Assembly: GCA_005281725.1 (NCBI GenBank)
Contig: SSBO01000015.1
Span: 372,581 to 436,580, forward strand
Source of the DNA: Wuchereria bancrofti
Taxonomy: Eukaryota; Nematoda; Chromadorea; Rhabditida; Onchocercidae
Direction: 5' to 3'
DNA: 64,000 nt
How positions within the stretch are numbered: position 1 is the stretch's first letter; the number at the start of each line of letters is the position of its first letter. This document shows positions 14,562-29,822 of the stretch, piece by piece. Both the position numbers and the translations under genes were made by a program. The notes beneath the pieces are model-generated. The model was not told where the DNA came from, searched no databases, and worked only from the letters and a program-made list of their open reading frames with translations.

Positions 14562-16998
14562 GCATTTATCACCAAATGTGAGAGAATTTGTACTGTCCCT
14601 AGTTGAATTTGTATTTCGTACGGGACTTATATCCTTAGAAGCATCGCTTATTTCTATTCTCTCAAATTTTCCGATATTCTTACTGTTACTAAAAAATTTT
14701 ATCCTGGAAATTTTGAGATATTTCATGATGTGAAAGGTTCTTCTTTCCAAATTTTATAGTGAGAAAATTCATTTTATCATTGGTATTTGTTTGTATTTGA
14801 TAACGAGCTGATAATCGTTATCACCACTGTGAATCACTCGGTGCGTGAAGAAAAAAATCGCCGCCTGAGCTCGCCTTTGTTGTTAAGATTATCCTTTTAT
14901 ATGTGTATTTTTCGTCATGTATTCCTTCCTGTAAAGGAAATGTTGATTACCCTACCCGTTAAACGGGTCTTTTTCCCATTTTGAACCAATATTTGTTGTA
15001 TGTTTTATCATACATATACATAATATATACATATATAAATAATACATGTACACATATAATTGTTTAGAAATTTCTCTGAACACATTATTGATAATTTAGA
15101 AATGACACCACCACATAATTGTTATTATTAGTTTTTCGATAAATGTCCAAACTTTTAAGTGCTTTCTTAATTTTTCAATGTTTTGTTTCTTAATATTTAA
15201 AAAAAATGCTCGCTTGCGTCTGAAAATTATCTCTTTGTTCCACTGTGTCTGCTCTCCCTGTTTTATTTGCATGAGACAATTCGAGCTGCTCTAGCGAAAA
15301 GTCCGTTTATTCCTTCCTTCCTTCTCTCTCTCTCCTACTTCCATCAAACAAAGCTCAGGAAAGTTTTCTGTATCTAATTTGTTGTCATTCACTCCCCCAT
15401 TGATCTCTGAATAAGCCTTTGCTTGAATGGAAATTTTCAAAATCGTAAAGGAGTGGTGATGACAGGTATTATAACCATAGTTCAGAAGCAAGCAAAAATT
15501 TGTCTTCTTTCCTTATGGATGGAATTTGTGTTAGGCACTAGAGATGCCTCTAAAACTTTCGTGTTTGAACTGTACACCAATAAATTTGTCATACTCCAAA
15601 AAAAAATGTTTACAAAAATTTACTTTCCGAAGATTCTCTATCCTTTATTGGGATACTTCCAGCAAAATGATATATAATTGCAGCTAAGCATGAAGGGGTC
15701 GGTGTTGCTCCGTAAATTCATTTACAGACTAACCGGAAGAATTCTCATATGGAACACCAGTAATGAGAAGGCAAACGAATAATTTGTCCTAGAAGTACTT
15801 TTCAATTTAGGTGTAGAAGACATGGCGTAGAAGGTGTAGAAAGAAAAAAGAACATAATGTAGAAGAGGTTAAATACAAATTATAAATATATATAGTTCAT
15901 TTCACTGTTACAATTTTTAAGAAAAGTTCTCTAGTAGTGAGAAGTGAGAAACAATTTTTAGTATAGATATAGCAAAATCTCTAGAGAGACCTATATAGAA
16001 CTGTTTTAGTTTGAAAGCGTTTTGCACATAGAAGGGATGAAACGTATAGATGCATTTGCATAGTTTAAAGACATTAGAAAAATTAATTTATTCATCTGTA
16101 CGGCTTATAAGTAATGAAAACGTCTCAGCGACATTATCGGTCAGTGTCATAATGAGAAACAACTTTAAATGGGTGATTATCACCACATAGGTATACCAAA
16201 ATCTCTGGAAGAGACCTATATAGAACTGATCTTAAAAATTCTGAATTGTTTAACGCATTATTTTTAACATTATTTATCATCAACCAACAAAATTTATCCT
16301 GGATTTTACAGCACCTGGAACATAGAGAACAATCTGCATAACTATGATAAAAGTATTCAGCTAAAAATATAACCTAAATACTTTCAGTTTACATATTGAT
16401 ACATATAATGGTCTTTACATTTTGTCGTGTGAGGAACTAGTATTTAACATCTTTCTTTCTAAAGATTCATTTATTGTTCTGAACTTGAGGAAGGTGCATC
16501 CGCTCGAACTGAATATTCAGGAGGTTCGGGTGCTAAAATTACTAAGTGCATTAGTGACACCTGAAAGGAGTCTACAAATGATTACCAAAAAATATTTCAC
16601 TTAACCAATCGTCTGGTTAGACAAAACACTTTTGTATTGGAGCTTTGAGCCACACTCATAAAGTAATCAACACTCTTAATAACCTTGTTTGTTACAAATA
16701 ACCTTACAAAAAACGCAAGTTGAATACTACATATACTACGGAGCACATTTAGCGTAAGAATTTTCTTCAATAAACTTATAACAGCAAATTTCACTGCTAT
16801 CTCAGTATAAATTCTGTTTATCAAATCAAATGTCCAGAAACGAGAAAAATGAGTCTGTTAGGACAAAAAATTTTTAAATGTTTTTCTCTCGGTATCACAG
16901 ACCCAATATTTCATTAAAAACCACAAAAAGCAAAATATGTATGAATAGCGTTTTTCACAATCAAGTTTGCTGTGGCTTATTATGGTTTGATGTTCTGC
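12971..16998. other. Intergenic stretch between ZP-like gene and MICOS gene
   Basis: AT-rich DNA with no supportable exon. An AATAAA at about 13244-13249 could be the polyadenylation signal of the ZP-like gene. 13693-13824 is an AAT/ATAAT-rich simple repeat, and there are CT runs near 14537-14562. Two similar segments at about 15974-16003 and 16197-16229 form a short diverged direct repeat. Confidence 0.6.
15974..16229. repeat. Diverged direct repeat pair
   Basis: A roughly 30-base motif ending in CCTATATAGAACTG occurs at about 15974-16003 and again at about 16197-16229 with a few differences. The flanks show weaker similarity (GAGAAACAA in both). It may be a remnant of a dispersed element. 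Confidence 0.6.
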
Positions 16999-18800
16999 TT
17001 ATCTCCATAAGTACTTCAAACTTCTCACTGTATCAAGGCATACACGCTTATTATGTAGAACGACATCACTTATTACCATAGCATGATAATAAGTTACTAG
17101 GAAAACGATAAATAAAAAGCAACTTACAACGAACAAAATTATCCCAAGCCACTTTACCATGTTCGAATGCAATGCGAGTAACAGCAATTGCTTCATAGGG
17201 ATAACAAAATGCTGTCATTGTTAATAAGCCCAACCCAGAATACAGAAATCTGCGGAATACTGATCTAAAAAGTCCACTTGACAACACCCGGGATTTCAAA
17301 AATTAATGCTGAACTAAACAATACCGCACTGGCAGCATTAAAATTCCACCTATTTCAAATGAAAAGTAATTGCTATATTTCTGAGCAGTGAATACAGCAA
17401 TATTAAAAACTAACTTTTTCATGCCAAGAAAAAAACCGGTAAGACCGCCAATGGTGACTGCAGCGGCTTTCGGTAATAATCCGTAATCTTCGCGCAAAAA
17501 TTGTTGGAATTCTGCAATTAGAAATAATTCTGGAAAGGTTAGCAAATTGTTTCATATCCTACTGCATGAAATTACTTGCTTGATCAAGCGAATTTGAAAA
17601 TTTCCATAACTTCACTAGTTACTCTTCATCAGATATAATAAGATTTGAAGATAAAAAATACACACATGAATTATTCGAAGAGCTAACCTTGAGTAGAATT
17701 AAAAACCTTTTTCGATTTGTCCTCAACATTCAGATAGGATTCCTGCAAACGCTTTGCCATAAATAATATCACTATGGAAGCAACAAGTGTAATAAATTTT
17801 CTTAGAAGAAAGGGTAATAAAGAGCGGTATATGATACTTCGCGAATTCACTCATTCTTATGTTTCCAGTTTTCAGGTACAATCATTTGATAATTTACCGA
17901 TAATTTCTTAGATAAGTTCGCTTATTTTTTGACATCATCCGCTATTATCATAAAAGACAGGTGATATAAACTAACAAAAAGGATCGAAATGAGAAAAGGA
18001 TGAATAGAAAAATGTTAATGCTCTCGTTCTAAGTCTTGAGTAACAAAGTTCAAAATGACGGTTATAAACATCTGGAAGTCATGAAAACGATGCGTTCTAC
18101 CGCATATTTATTTTTAACTTTCCTTGTGTTCCATCCAGCATTCAATAAACCCTCAAAACATGCTAAGAGTTGCGTATCGCCCGGTGTATCCAAAAGAAAT
18201 TACCCCGAAATTTCCAAGGCGTTGTAAAGCAGCACGTCGTAATAATGCCATTTCCTTCTGTATTGGCATAGGAAGCTCTTGGACTTCCTTATAGTATGGC
18301 GCCTCATCCGGATACATCGGCAACTGTAAAGTTTCTAACATATATTCATTTATCTCCTTAAGTAATACTCATCAAATTAGTTTCATGAAGTCCAACCTGA
18401 GATAAATCATCGGAATTCTTGCATGGATTCAGTTACATATGCCAACGTATGCAAGAACAAATTCTAAAGATCCAAGGAGTTGAAAAAATCCAGCTGACTG
18501 GCAAGATTTATTAGTTCGAAATACTCGAAATTAATGAATTGCAAAGAGATTTAATAATCGACACTTCTGTCACGTAGGCAACCAAATCCTACCCATATTT
18601 GGAACGGTCAGAAAGATGCAGAACGAGAGAATAATCAGGATAAATAAAACTGAAACTTTGATTCGGAATAAATACAGTCAAATCCTCACTTCCTGAACAG
18701 TGACCATTCGTGCCGGATTCGGTTTGGGTCGTTTATCAACATTGACTGCTGTCCACCAACGTACAATGGAAGATTTGATATTTTCCAGTGTTTCGTTCAT
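16999..18800 (-). CDS. moma-1: MICOS complex subunit MIC26/MIC27 (apolipoprotein O-like)
   Basis: Six exons on the minus strand: 18690-18800, 18204-18323, 17688-17742, 17415-17511, 17128-17264, 16999-17027. They join in phase to give 182 residues, close to the family's usual size. The start is the first ATG after an acceptor-like TTTCACAG at about 18834, which may be a spliced-leader site. Visible ApoO-family features are the QELPMYPDE segment near residue 36, a glycine-rich first hydrophobic segment (VTIGGLTGFFLGMKK, around 113-128) and a second one (FLYSGLGLLTMTAFCYPYEA, around 132-151). A short basic C-terminus follows. MIC26/27 proteins sit in the mitochondrial inner membrane and help form cristae junctions with the other MICOS subunits; C. 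elegans MOMA-1 belongs to this family. The gene is divergently arranged with the acetyltransferase gene. The acceptor of exon 3 is the least certain join. Confidence 0.85.
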
Positions 18801-19596
18801 CTCATCCGTCTCAGAAAAGATTGACCTGTGAAATAAACAAATCTCGAAAATATTCTTCGCTTCTCCTTGTCTTCATTGACCCGAAATTCTGGGAATCAAA
18901 GATGAATGAAAAACGAATCTATAGCATGTAGAAGTCAAAGTTCACAGTTGTTTCCCTTCATCTTTATTCTTTACAATTAAGACTAGAAACGGAACGGAAC
19001 ATGTCGACTAATCCTCTGAACCAGTCTAATCCCGAGATATACCAATGACTAGAAGTGAACATACTTCTCAGCAAACTACCACGTCCATTCTCGAAACGAT
19101 GTTAAACAGGCTTGTATTCGGAATGCGGAAATTGGTTCTCGTCGGGTAGGGGATGCCACAAGTGACGTACGTTTGTTTGCAGTGAGGGATTACTGAGTGT
19201 GGCGCTTATTGTTCTGGTTGGTGACTTCTACGTGGTAAACAGTTCAATAGATAGTTTCCTTGCTCAATTTCATTCATTTCATTTCTTTATCCTTCAACAC
19301 TTTTCTTTTTTTTACGTAGACATTTTAAAATAGTTCACATTTCCCTTCACGATTTTTATCTCACCCATACAATATCCTTTAGCTTTGTTTATCTACGCTC
19401 TTTATATAGATTACGTTTTTCTGAGCGGATCTTAAGCTTTCAAATGTGGTCATTGTCTTTTTGTTCTTTTTTTCATGTAACATTTTACGTGATTATGTTT
19501 TTCTTTTATGATGGAGTTTCTATTCGTAATAATAATAAAATAAATTTTTGCATATAGTAACGGCTCTGCGCAACATTTATTTAGTGTGTCGTCGAC
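18801..19596. promoter_or_regulatory. Shared divergent upstream region (MICOS gene / MOF-type gene)
   Basis: This 796-base gap separates the two start codons of a head-to-head pair and must hold both promoters. No TATA box or known operator can be assigned. TTTCACAG at about 18834 on the minus strand resembles a splice or trans-splice acceptor ahead of the MICOS start. Confidence 0.45.
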
Positions 19597-23244
<3,648 letters not shown>

Positions 23245-25609
23245 CTGTCACGTAAAGAGAAGTCGAACGACTAGCTGGAATGTGCATAAAATTTACGGAA
23301 ATCAAATATTGAAAACGTTTTCGCCTGTTATTTGTTATATGAAAAAGTTTATTTTCATCTTCCACATGTTTCCAATGTATTATTTTGATAAATTGATTAT
23401 TATACTATGATGTTGAAACTGAACATGATATTCCGGATATTCTCTAGTGTTTCTGCATGTGTTAACGATTTATAACTTGCTTATACTCCTGAAAATATCA
23501 GTGAAAACTCTGAATGGATTTGATATTTTTTTTTTTTTTAACAATTTCGCTTAAACACTCTGTAGATGGTTGATCATAAAACCAAATCCTTTTTCATACG
23601 ATGCGATCATTGATATAAATGTCGGCATCTTACTAGTAAATATTTAAATAACAAGGGAGAAACATCTTCAGTTGTTCTCTTGAAGGCCAGAGCTACCAAC
23701 AAAGCCAGAGGACATCAGCATTAAATTTTTGCGCTGTTGTTTCATAGCAACTTTTCAGTGCTTCAGCATATTCATTCATCAATCATCAATATCTGTACAA
23801 ATTAATCATAAAATACAACTAGCTGTGAAATGAATTAGAGAAAGCTGCTGAAGAAAATTACCAAATTATACAACGAATGATGTAATCACTATTAACATTC
23901 TAGAATTTCTGGAATTAATCATTGATGTGTCGGATTGTTAACTAGCTTTGCTCGCTTCTTGACATTTGCATTACTCCATGAAGTCATACTATAAATTTAT
24001 GCTCTGAAAAACACTCTCTGGATGGTTGGCATTACACAAAAAAATTTGATTCTCATACGTACAGGTTGTTTTTCAATACATTTTGAGATGAAAGCAAATC
24101 CCTCTCTCCGTTGTTAGTAGAATCATGGTATCGCACATCTGTTCTTCAATATTCATGTTGCAGAGACAATCACAGTGTTTTTCTTCTGTTTCGGGTAACC
24201 ATCATTCTTCTTCTGTTTCGGGTAACCATCACTCTTCTTCTTGCTTCTCATCAAATTGACAAGCCATTACTGCTGCTATCAGTCTTAATTATTATTCAAA
24301 TATTCTCTTTTTCGTTGTCTTGAAAAAGTTTGCCTTGATCAAATATTATTATATAATATCTTCCCTTTTTTGATGGGAAATTCGTTCTAATCTTTGATTC
24401 TATCTCCAAAACTGTTATTGTTTCATTTGTTTGGATTCTGCAATAATTTTGCATGGATTTTACTACTAAACCAAATAGAAGAAAGATTCAACAGAATTTT
24501 CAAGAAATCTATAAACTACCACTTCACTCCTTGAATGTTTTTGGATAAGTCATACATTGCAAAGAACATATTACTTAACAAATTTCATATACTATTTATG
24601 CGTAACTGATGGCAATGTTTTTTTTTTTCTTTCTATGTGATATTTTCATAAATCCAAAAAAAATTTCTCATTTATTTCGAGTAGTTGAAAATGGTACAGA
24701 ACAAAGTGCAATCTAGAAAAGTAGAAGAATAATTGGGAAGAAAGTTTAAAAAGACAAGGCAGTATTATAAATGGGATATTTCAAGTGTTAAATTCATAGT
24801 TAATAAGGCATATATAGTATAAAGATACATCCTGAAATGACTTCTAGGTTAGACATTTGGTACAATTAACTTTGCGATTTAACGTCATTTTTTCTTTTTC
24901 GTTGTTGTTGTTCAGGAATTTATAGTAAATGTTGAAATATTTAGCCAAATGATATGCAATAGTAAACTGAATGAGTCAAAGGAAACAGGAAGCATTTGTA
25001 TGTGTTACTTAGCTTTTCTAAAAATTATTTAGAAAGCGAAGAGTTAATCGTTCTGTTCTCATTTCACTGCTCTAAAAGGCTTTTTGCAAGAACAGTCGCA
25101 AAAGTATTTTTGTTTTATTGGAGAAATTTCCACTAATCAAACTTAATCCTTCAATTTTTATGACTTCACGATAAAAAAAAGCAGTTCATAGTGGATGTTG
25201 AAATAGTCCGAATAATATATAGTAGCAAACTGAATCAATTATTAGACTCGACAGGTTTCACATTAATTATAAATTCATCAAAATAAAGTCAGATAAAGTA
25301 AATTTTAGTTTAAAACAATTTTGATTAATGGTTTACTCTTAAATTTATTGGAATAAAAGCAAAATTATTACAGATTAAGTGTCACATAGATTTGGATTAA
25401 AGCTTTAAGCTTTTTTGTTTCATAACAACTGAATTCAGCCAAATCTCTCATAAATCTTTCATTTGCTTTCTGTTATTTAAATAAAACGCATCTGTTCTTT
25501 GAGCCATATTTGAATTCGTCTCTCTTCTTTGTGCTGGGATGACTCATCCCTTAGACAAGATGACAAATGAATGTAGTCTATTTGTCCAAAAGACATTTCA
25601 ATTTAATAT

Positions 25610-25770
25610 TATAAATTCTTTATTAATTACTCTAAACTTCTTATTCTAAACTACTTTACTATATTACTCTATCTTCTTACTATATTAATTACTAAATTAA
25701 TAAAAAACTTCTTATTATATTAATTACTCTAAACTTCTTACTCTAAATTATTAATTCTCATTACTCTAAA
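25610..25770. repeat. Imperfect TTAATTACTCTAAACTTC repeat block
   Basis: Repeated short words (AATTACTCTAAAC, ACTTCTTA, ATATTAATTACT) recur several times with indels, consistent with a decayed tandem repeat. Confidence 0.65.
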
Positions 25771-26615
25771 CTACTGAAGAGATTATGTCGTCTTTAGCAG
25801 ATGAATCCATCAGATGAATGCAACAAATATTATTTCTGTCATTACTATTTTGTCACAGCCATTACTATTTTCATCTGAGGTCAAATCAAATCTTTTCCAG
25901 GCCCGGGTCAGAGGTCCTTCCTTCCTTACCTATTCACTCCTAGTCCTTCTTGTATTATCTAGCAATTTCGACTTTTCAACACAATATGCGAACTTTCATC
26001 TTTCCATCGAGAAAGCTTCTGCTCCTTTCGCATCTTTCTCTTCCTAATATTGCTAATCCGAAGAGTGCGTCACTTATATTGACAGCACATTGTTTCAAAG
26101 AAATGCCAACAGCTTATTGAATAAATTTTAGAATGTGTTGTGCTTGCTCGGTCAATTATCAAAATGACCAATGGTCAATTGTTCCACCATTTATAAATAG
26201 TAGATATATCCATCCCTTCTCCATTTTATTTTACTCTTAGCCTTTCTTCAACAAGCCATGTCGCTCTTTCTAGCCTTCCTTTTTTTAACATTTGAGAGGA
26301 ACGAAAAGGCTTATTAACTTGTTAAGCTTAACAAAGAGAGGAATAGAGAGAGAGTCCTTCCGTCGAGGAAATGTTTGGAGATTGAACTGTTCAACTAATT
26401 CTTAAAATCCTAAAGGGGTCAGTATTCTAAAAATCCAAAAGGTCAGTCATCTCGTCTATCCTCAATGATATGAGAATAATTTACTTTCTTTAATTCATTT
26501 AAATCTGTTGTGCAATTAGGAATTTTTTCTTGCTTGATTAACTTTTCCATAAATAATTAATTGTAAGAATCAATTCGCATTGCAAACAAAGTACAGAAGT
26601 CAGTGAGATTAATGG

Positions 26616-26829
26616 ATCTACCGAGGTATTACTGCTCCTCTAGCATCTACCGAGGTATTACTGCTCCTCTAGCATCTACCGAGGTATTACTGCTCCTCTA
26701 GCATCTACCGAGGTATTACTGCTCCTCTAGCATCTACCGAGGTATTACTGCTCCTCTAGCATCTACCGAGGTATTACTGCTCCTCTAGCATCTACCGAGG
26801 TATTACTGCTCCTCTAGCATCTACCGAGG
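26616..26829. repeat. 29-bp minisatellite, seven identical copies plus a partial
   Basis: Seven copies of a 29-base unit beginning ATCTACCGAGG start at 26616, 26645, 26674, 26703, 26732, 26761 and 26790 without a mismatch. A truncated eighth at 26819 diverges after 11 bases. There are no spacers, so it is not a CRISPR array. A unit length not divisible by three argues against a coding repeat. Confidence 0.97.
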
Positions 26830-26956
26830 ATTCTTACTGCATAAGCACAACTGGCAGAAAAAAAAGTACTTTTTCTTGCTACTTACTATTGGGATATGTG
26901 TATATTTATATATGTGTGTACGCTTCTTGTGTTGTTAGCCGTAGAAAAAGTATGAA

Positions 26957-26974
26957 GGCGGCGGCGGCGGCGGC
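26957..26974. repeat. GCG trinucleotide microsatellite
   Basis: A GC-only triplet run, conspicuous in this AT-rich context. Confidence 0.9.
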
Positions 26975-29779
26975 TTTGGTGATTGATGGAAAAGTGATTT
27001 GGATGTGTTCGGTAGTCAGTCGTACCCTGATGATCTGAGATTAAGACTGAGATATTTGTCCTTGTGAGATTCACTAAAAACTATCTTTCTTTTGCACTAT
27101 GAAATTTTAAAAATCTTTCTCTCATTTCGTTTGTTGGAGAGATAAGGCATAATGTTAAGATAATAAAAGGAAAGAGGTGAAAGTGTTGAAATGCGCTCTG
27201 CTACTACCACTACCGCTCCTCTACTACAGCCTATCACTCTTACCTATTTCTATTTGCCATTTTTTCCTTCTCTTTTCAAGAATTACTCTTCAAACTACGA
27301 CAATGCTACATATTGATACATTGTGAGATAGCTTTGATGTAAGGTCAGAGGTAATAAAACGTAGAGAAATTTGAAAATTAAATATGATCGACTAATCATT
27401 ACTTTTCACAAGATTAATAACAAGGTGTACGGAATTTCTATTAAACGCTAATTTTGCATTTTTGTATGGAAACTCATGGCCAAAAACTTCTGAGAGATCT
27501 GAGACTAAATAAATTCCCACAGTTACCTCTCAATGAGAATATTCACTTTGATAAAATACTTGGCCATACATCAAAATTGCATTTAATAAATTTTTGGGCC
27601 AAACTTTATTTATTTTTGGAAACAAGAAAGCTCACAAATGAGCTTATTGGAGTTAACACCATTAAATTATTGGAGTTGACACCATTAAATTATTGGTTTT
27701 GATCAACGAACTGATCAAAACTTTCATATTCAATTTATCACCAGTCTCAACTGAGCTATTCAGTGAATCAACCGAGAAGCTCAAATAAACTTACTGTTGA
27801 AATGACAAATTAACTGTTTATCGATTATCCAAGATATTATTATTTATTATTTGTTACTATCCTTGAAAACTTCTGGTGAAAATTGACCATAGTGCTGGAA
27901 CGTTTTTTGTATAAAAATATAGCACACTGGTTGGTGAGATTTCATTGAAATTTTCTATTTCACATGATTATTGGCCTTCGATATACACCACCTCACCATG
28001 TATGATACCATCTGCACATCTGCGCACCTGCGCACCTGTCTGATTTAATTCCAATTTGAGCAATTCTCATCCAGTTTAACTAATTCCAATGATTTTCGTC
28101 GTACATTCTCTTTGTGAAAAAGCCCATCAGATGTTATTGTCAACCATTATATTAATAGTTTAATGTATTATCACTTAATAAAATGATATAAAATATTCAG
28201 TCTCAGTTGGCTTATTTTTCTTCCAGAATCTTCATTTGGAAATTGAAGTTTTTATTGGATGCTTTTTAAAGTCTTTTGTGCTTTTGTGCAAATAATGAAA
28301 TGGAAATAATTGTAGAAATTAACTTTCAAATATAAATAATTTCGTTAATATTTGGGTTTTCATTGTTTCACTGTTTTATCAGTTGTTTATTTATTTTAAA
28401 TCATTTATTCCTGTCAAAGACAAAATTTCATTCTTTTCTCCTAAAATCAAATTTCATTTATCGCAATAGAAATATTTTCTTGGTAATATGAAAATTATTT
28501 GGACATTTCTTCACAAGGATGCCAACCGTTTAACTATTTGTTTTCCCCCACCTTAATTATTCGTTCTCTGTCTATTTAATTCCTTTCTTATAAAACTGAA
28601 ATTATACTCAGATCGTCTGGATCTTAACATCTGCTTGCAGTCCTGATATTTTCAGGATAAAATAAGACTAGACTTGAAATGATAAGTACTTATTCACTTT
28701 AATTTGCTTTTCATCGAGCTCACATCACAGGAAACCCATCGTTTTCGCAGAATTTTTCATTATCACTTTCATAATTCAGAATTTAAATGCATGGAAAGCA
28801 CTCAGAATTTATTTTAAATGGCCAACATTGATGTGATTATTGAATTTTCAATTAATTTCAAGATTTATTCAAATTAATATATGTTTTGTGATTTGCATTT
28901 GATGGACATTATCTTCTATAATTTGTCTGCTAATACATTTATCTTTGTGAAAAGCAATTTAATTGGACAAATAAATGGGCAAATAAAGGAGACTTACTAG
29001 ACAGAGAGAGAGAGAGAAAGAATAGATCGGAAGGATTCAGGATATTAGTTATGTTACGAGGGAAATTCTATAGCTCAGTTTCATTGATATTCGAAACTTT
29101 CCGGACCAAAAATTCCACTGTGATAGTCCGGTTTCCTCTGCTGGTCTGTTGATCCCAACTTCATTTATCAATTCTTTTCTAACTATCCTTTTCGTACAGT
29201 TTTCGATCAACTATTTATGGACCATATGACTAACAATGCATTGCATATACACTAACTTCCTTCTCTCTTTTTTAAAACTTTCTCTTTCTCACTGATATAA
29301 CTTTTATTTCATTGTTTGGAGAAGAAATATTCCAATTACTCTGATAATTTTTTTTCTTCCCCAAAAGAGAGAATTTTGCCATCGTATCATTCTAACTTCT
29401 TTTTTACTTTCTCTGAAGAACATTCTATTAAGGAATGAAATATGGAAGACATTTAGTTCCATTAATTCTTTACTTTTCAAAGTTTAGTTAGTGTCAATGT
29501 TGTCGTTAATACAGTTTTGTCCTCAATTCGAATGTTATTATTCTTATTGTCACTATTAGAAATGTTTTATTGTTATTAATAATAATATGAGGAAAGCTTA
29601 ATCTATTTACTGTGATTCGTTTGAAATTATTGGCCAAACTCCTTTTTTTGGTTCTTTGATATCTCTGAGCTAATAGCAAGTTAAAAGTTTGAGATGATAG
29701 TGTTGTAACGTTCATTTGTATAGATTTGCATGTATGGAATCTTCATGAGACTAATTACACAAAATTAATTGACTCAATG

Positions 29780-29822
29780 GTTGACATGCCTTAAAATTGT
29801 CCCAATTTTAAGGCATGTCAAC
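29780..29822. repeat. Perfect 20-bp inverted repeat with 3-base loop
   Basis: The left arm 29780-29799 (GTTGACATGCCTTAAAATTG) is exactly complementary to the right arm 29803-29822, around a TCC loop. It could be a foldback-element remnant or a transcribed hairpin; no flanking gene is visible within several kilobases. Confidence 0.9.

Noticed and set aside
26616..26829. Regular 29-base repeats resembling CRISPR repeats
   Set aside because: Units are directly adjacent with no unique spacers, and the genome is eukaryotic with introns; it is a minisatellite.
27454..27702. 82-residue plus-strand frame
   Set aside because: Isolated in the gene desert, AT-driven codon content, no splice partners and no recognisable domain.
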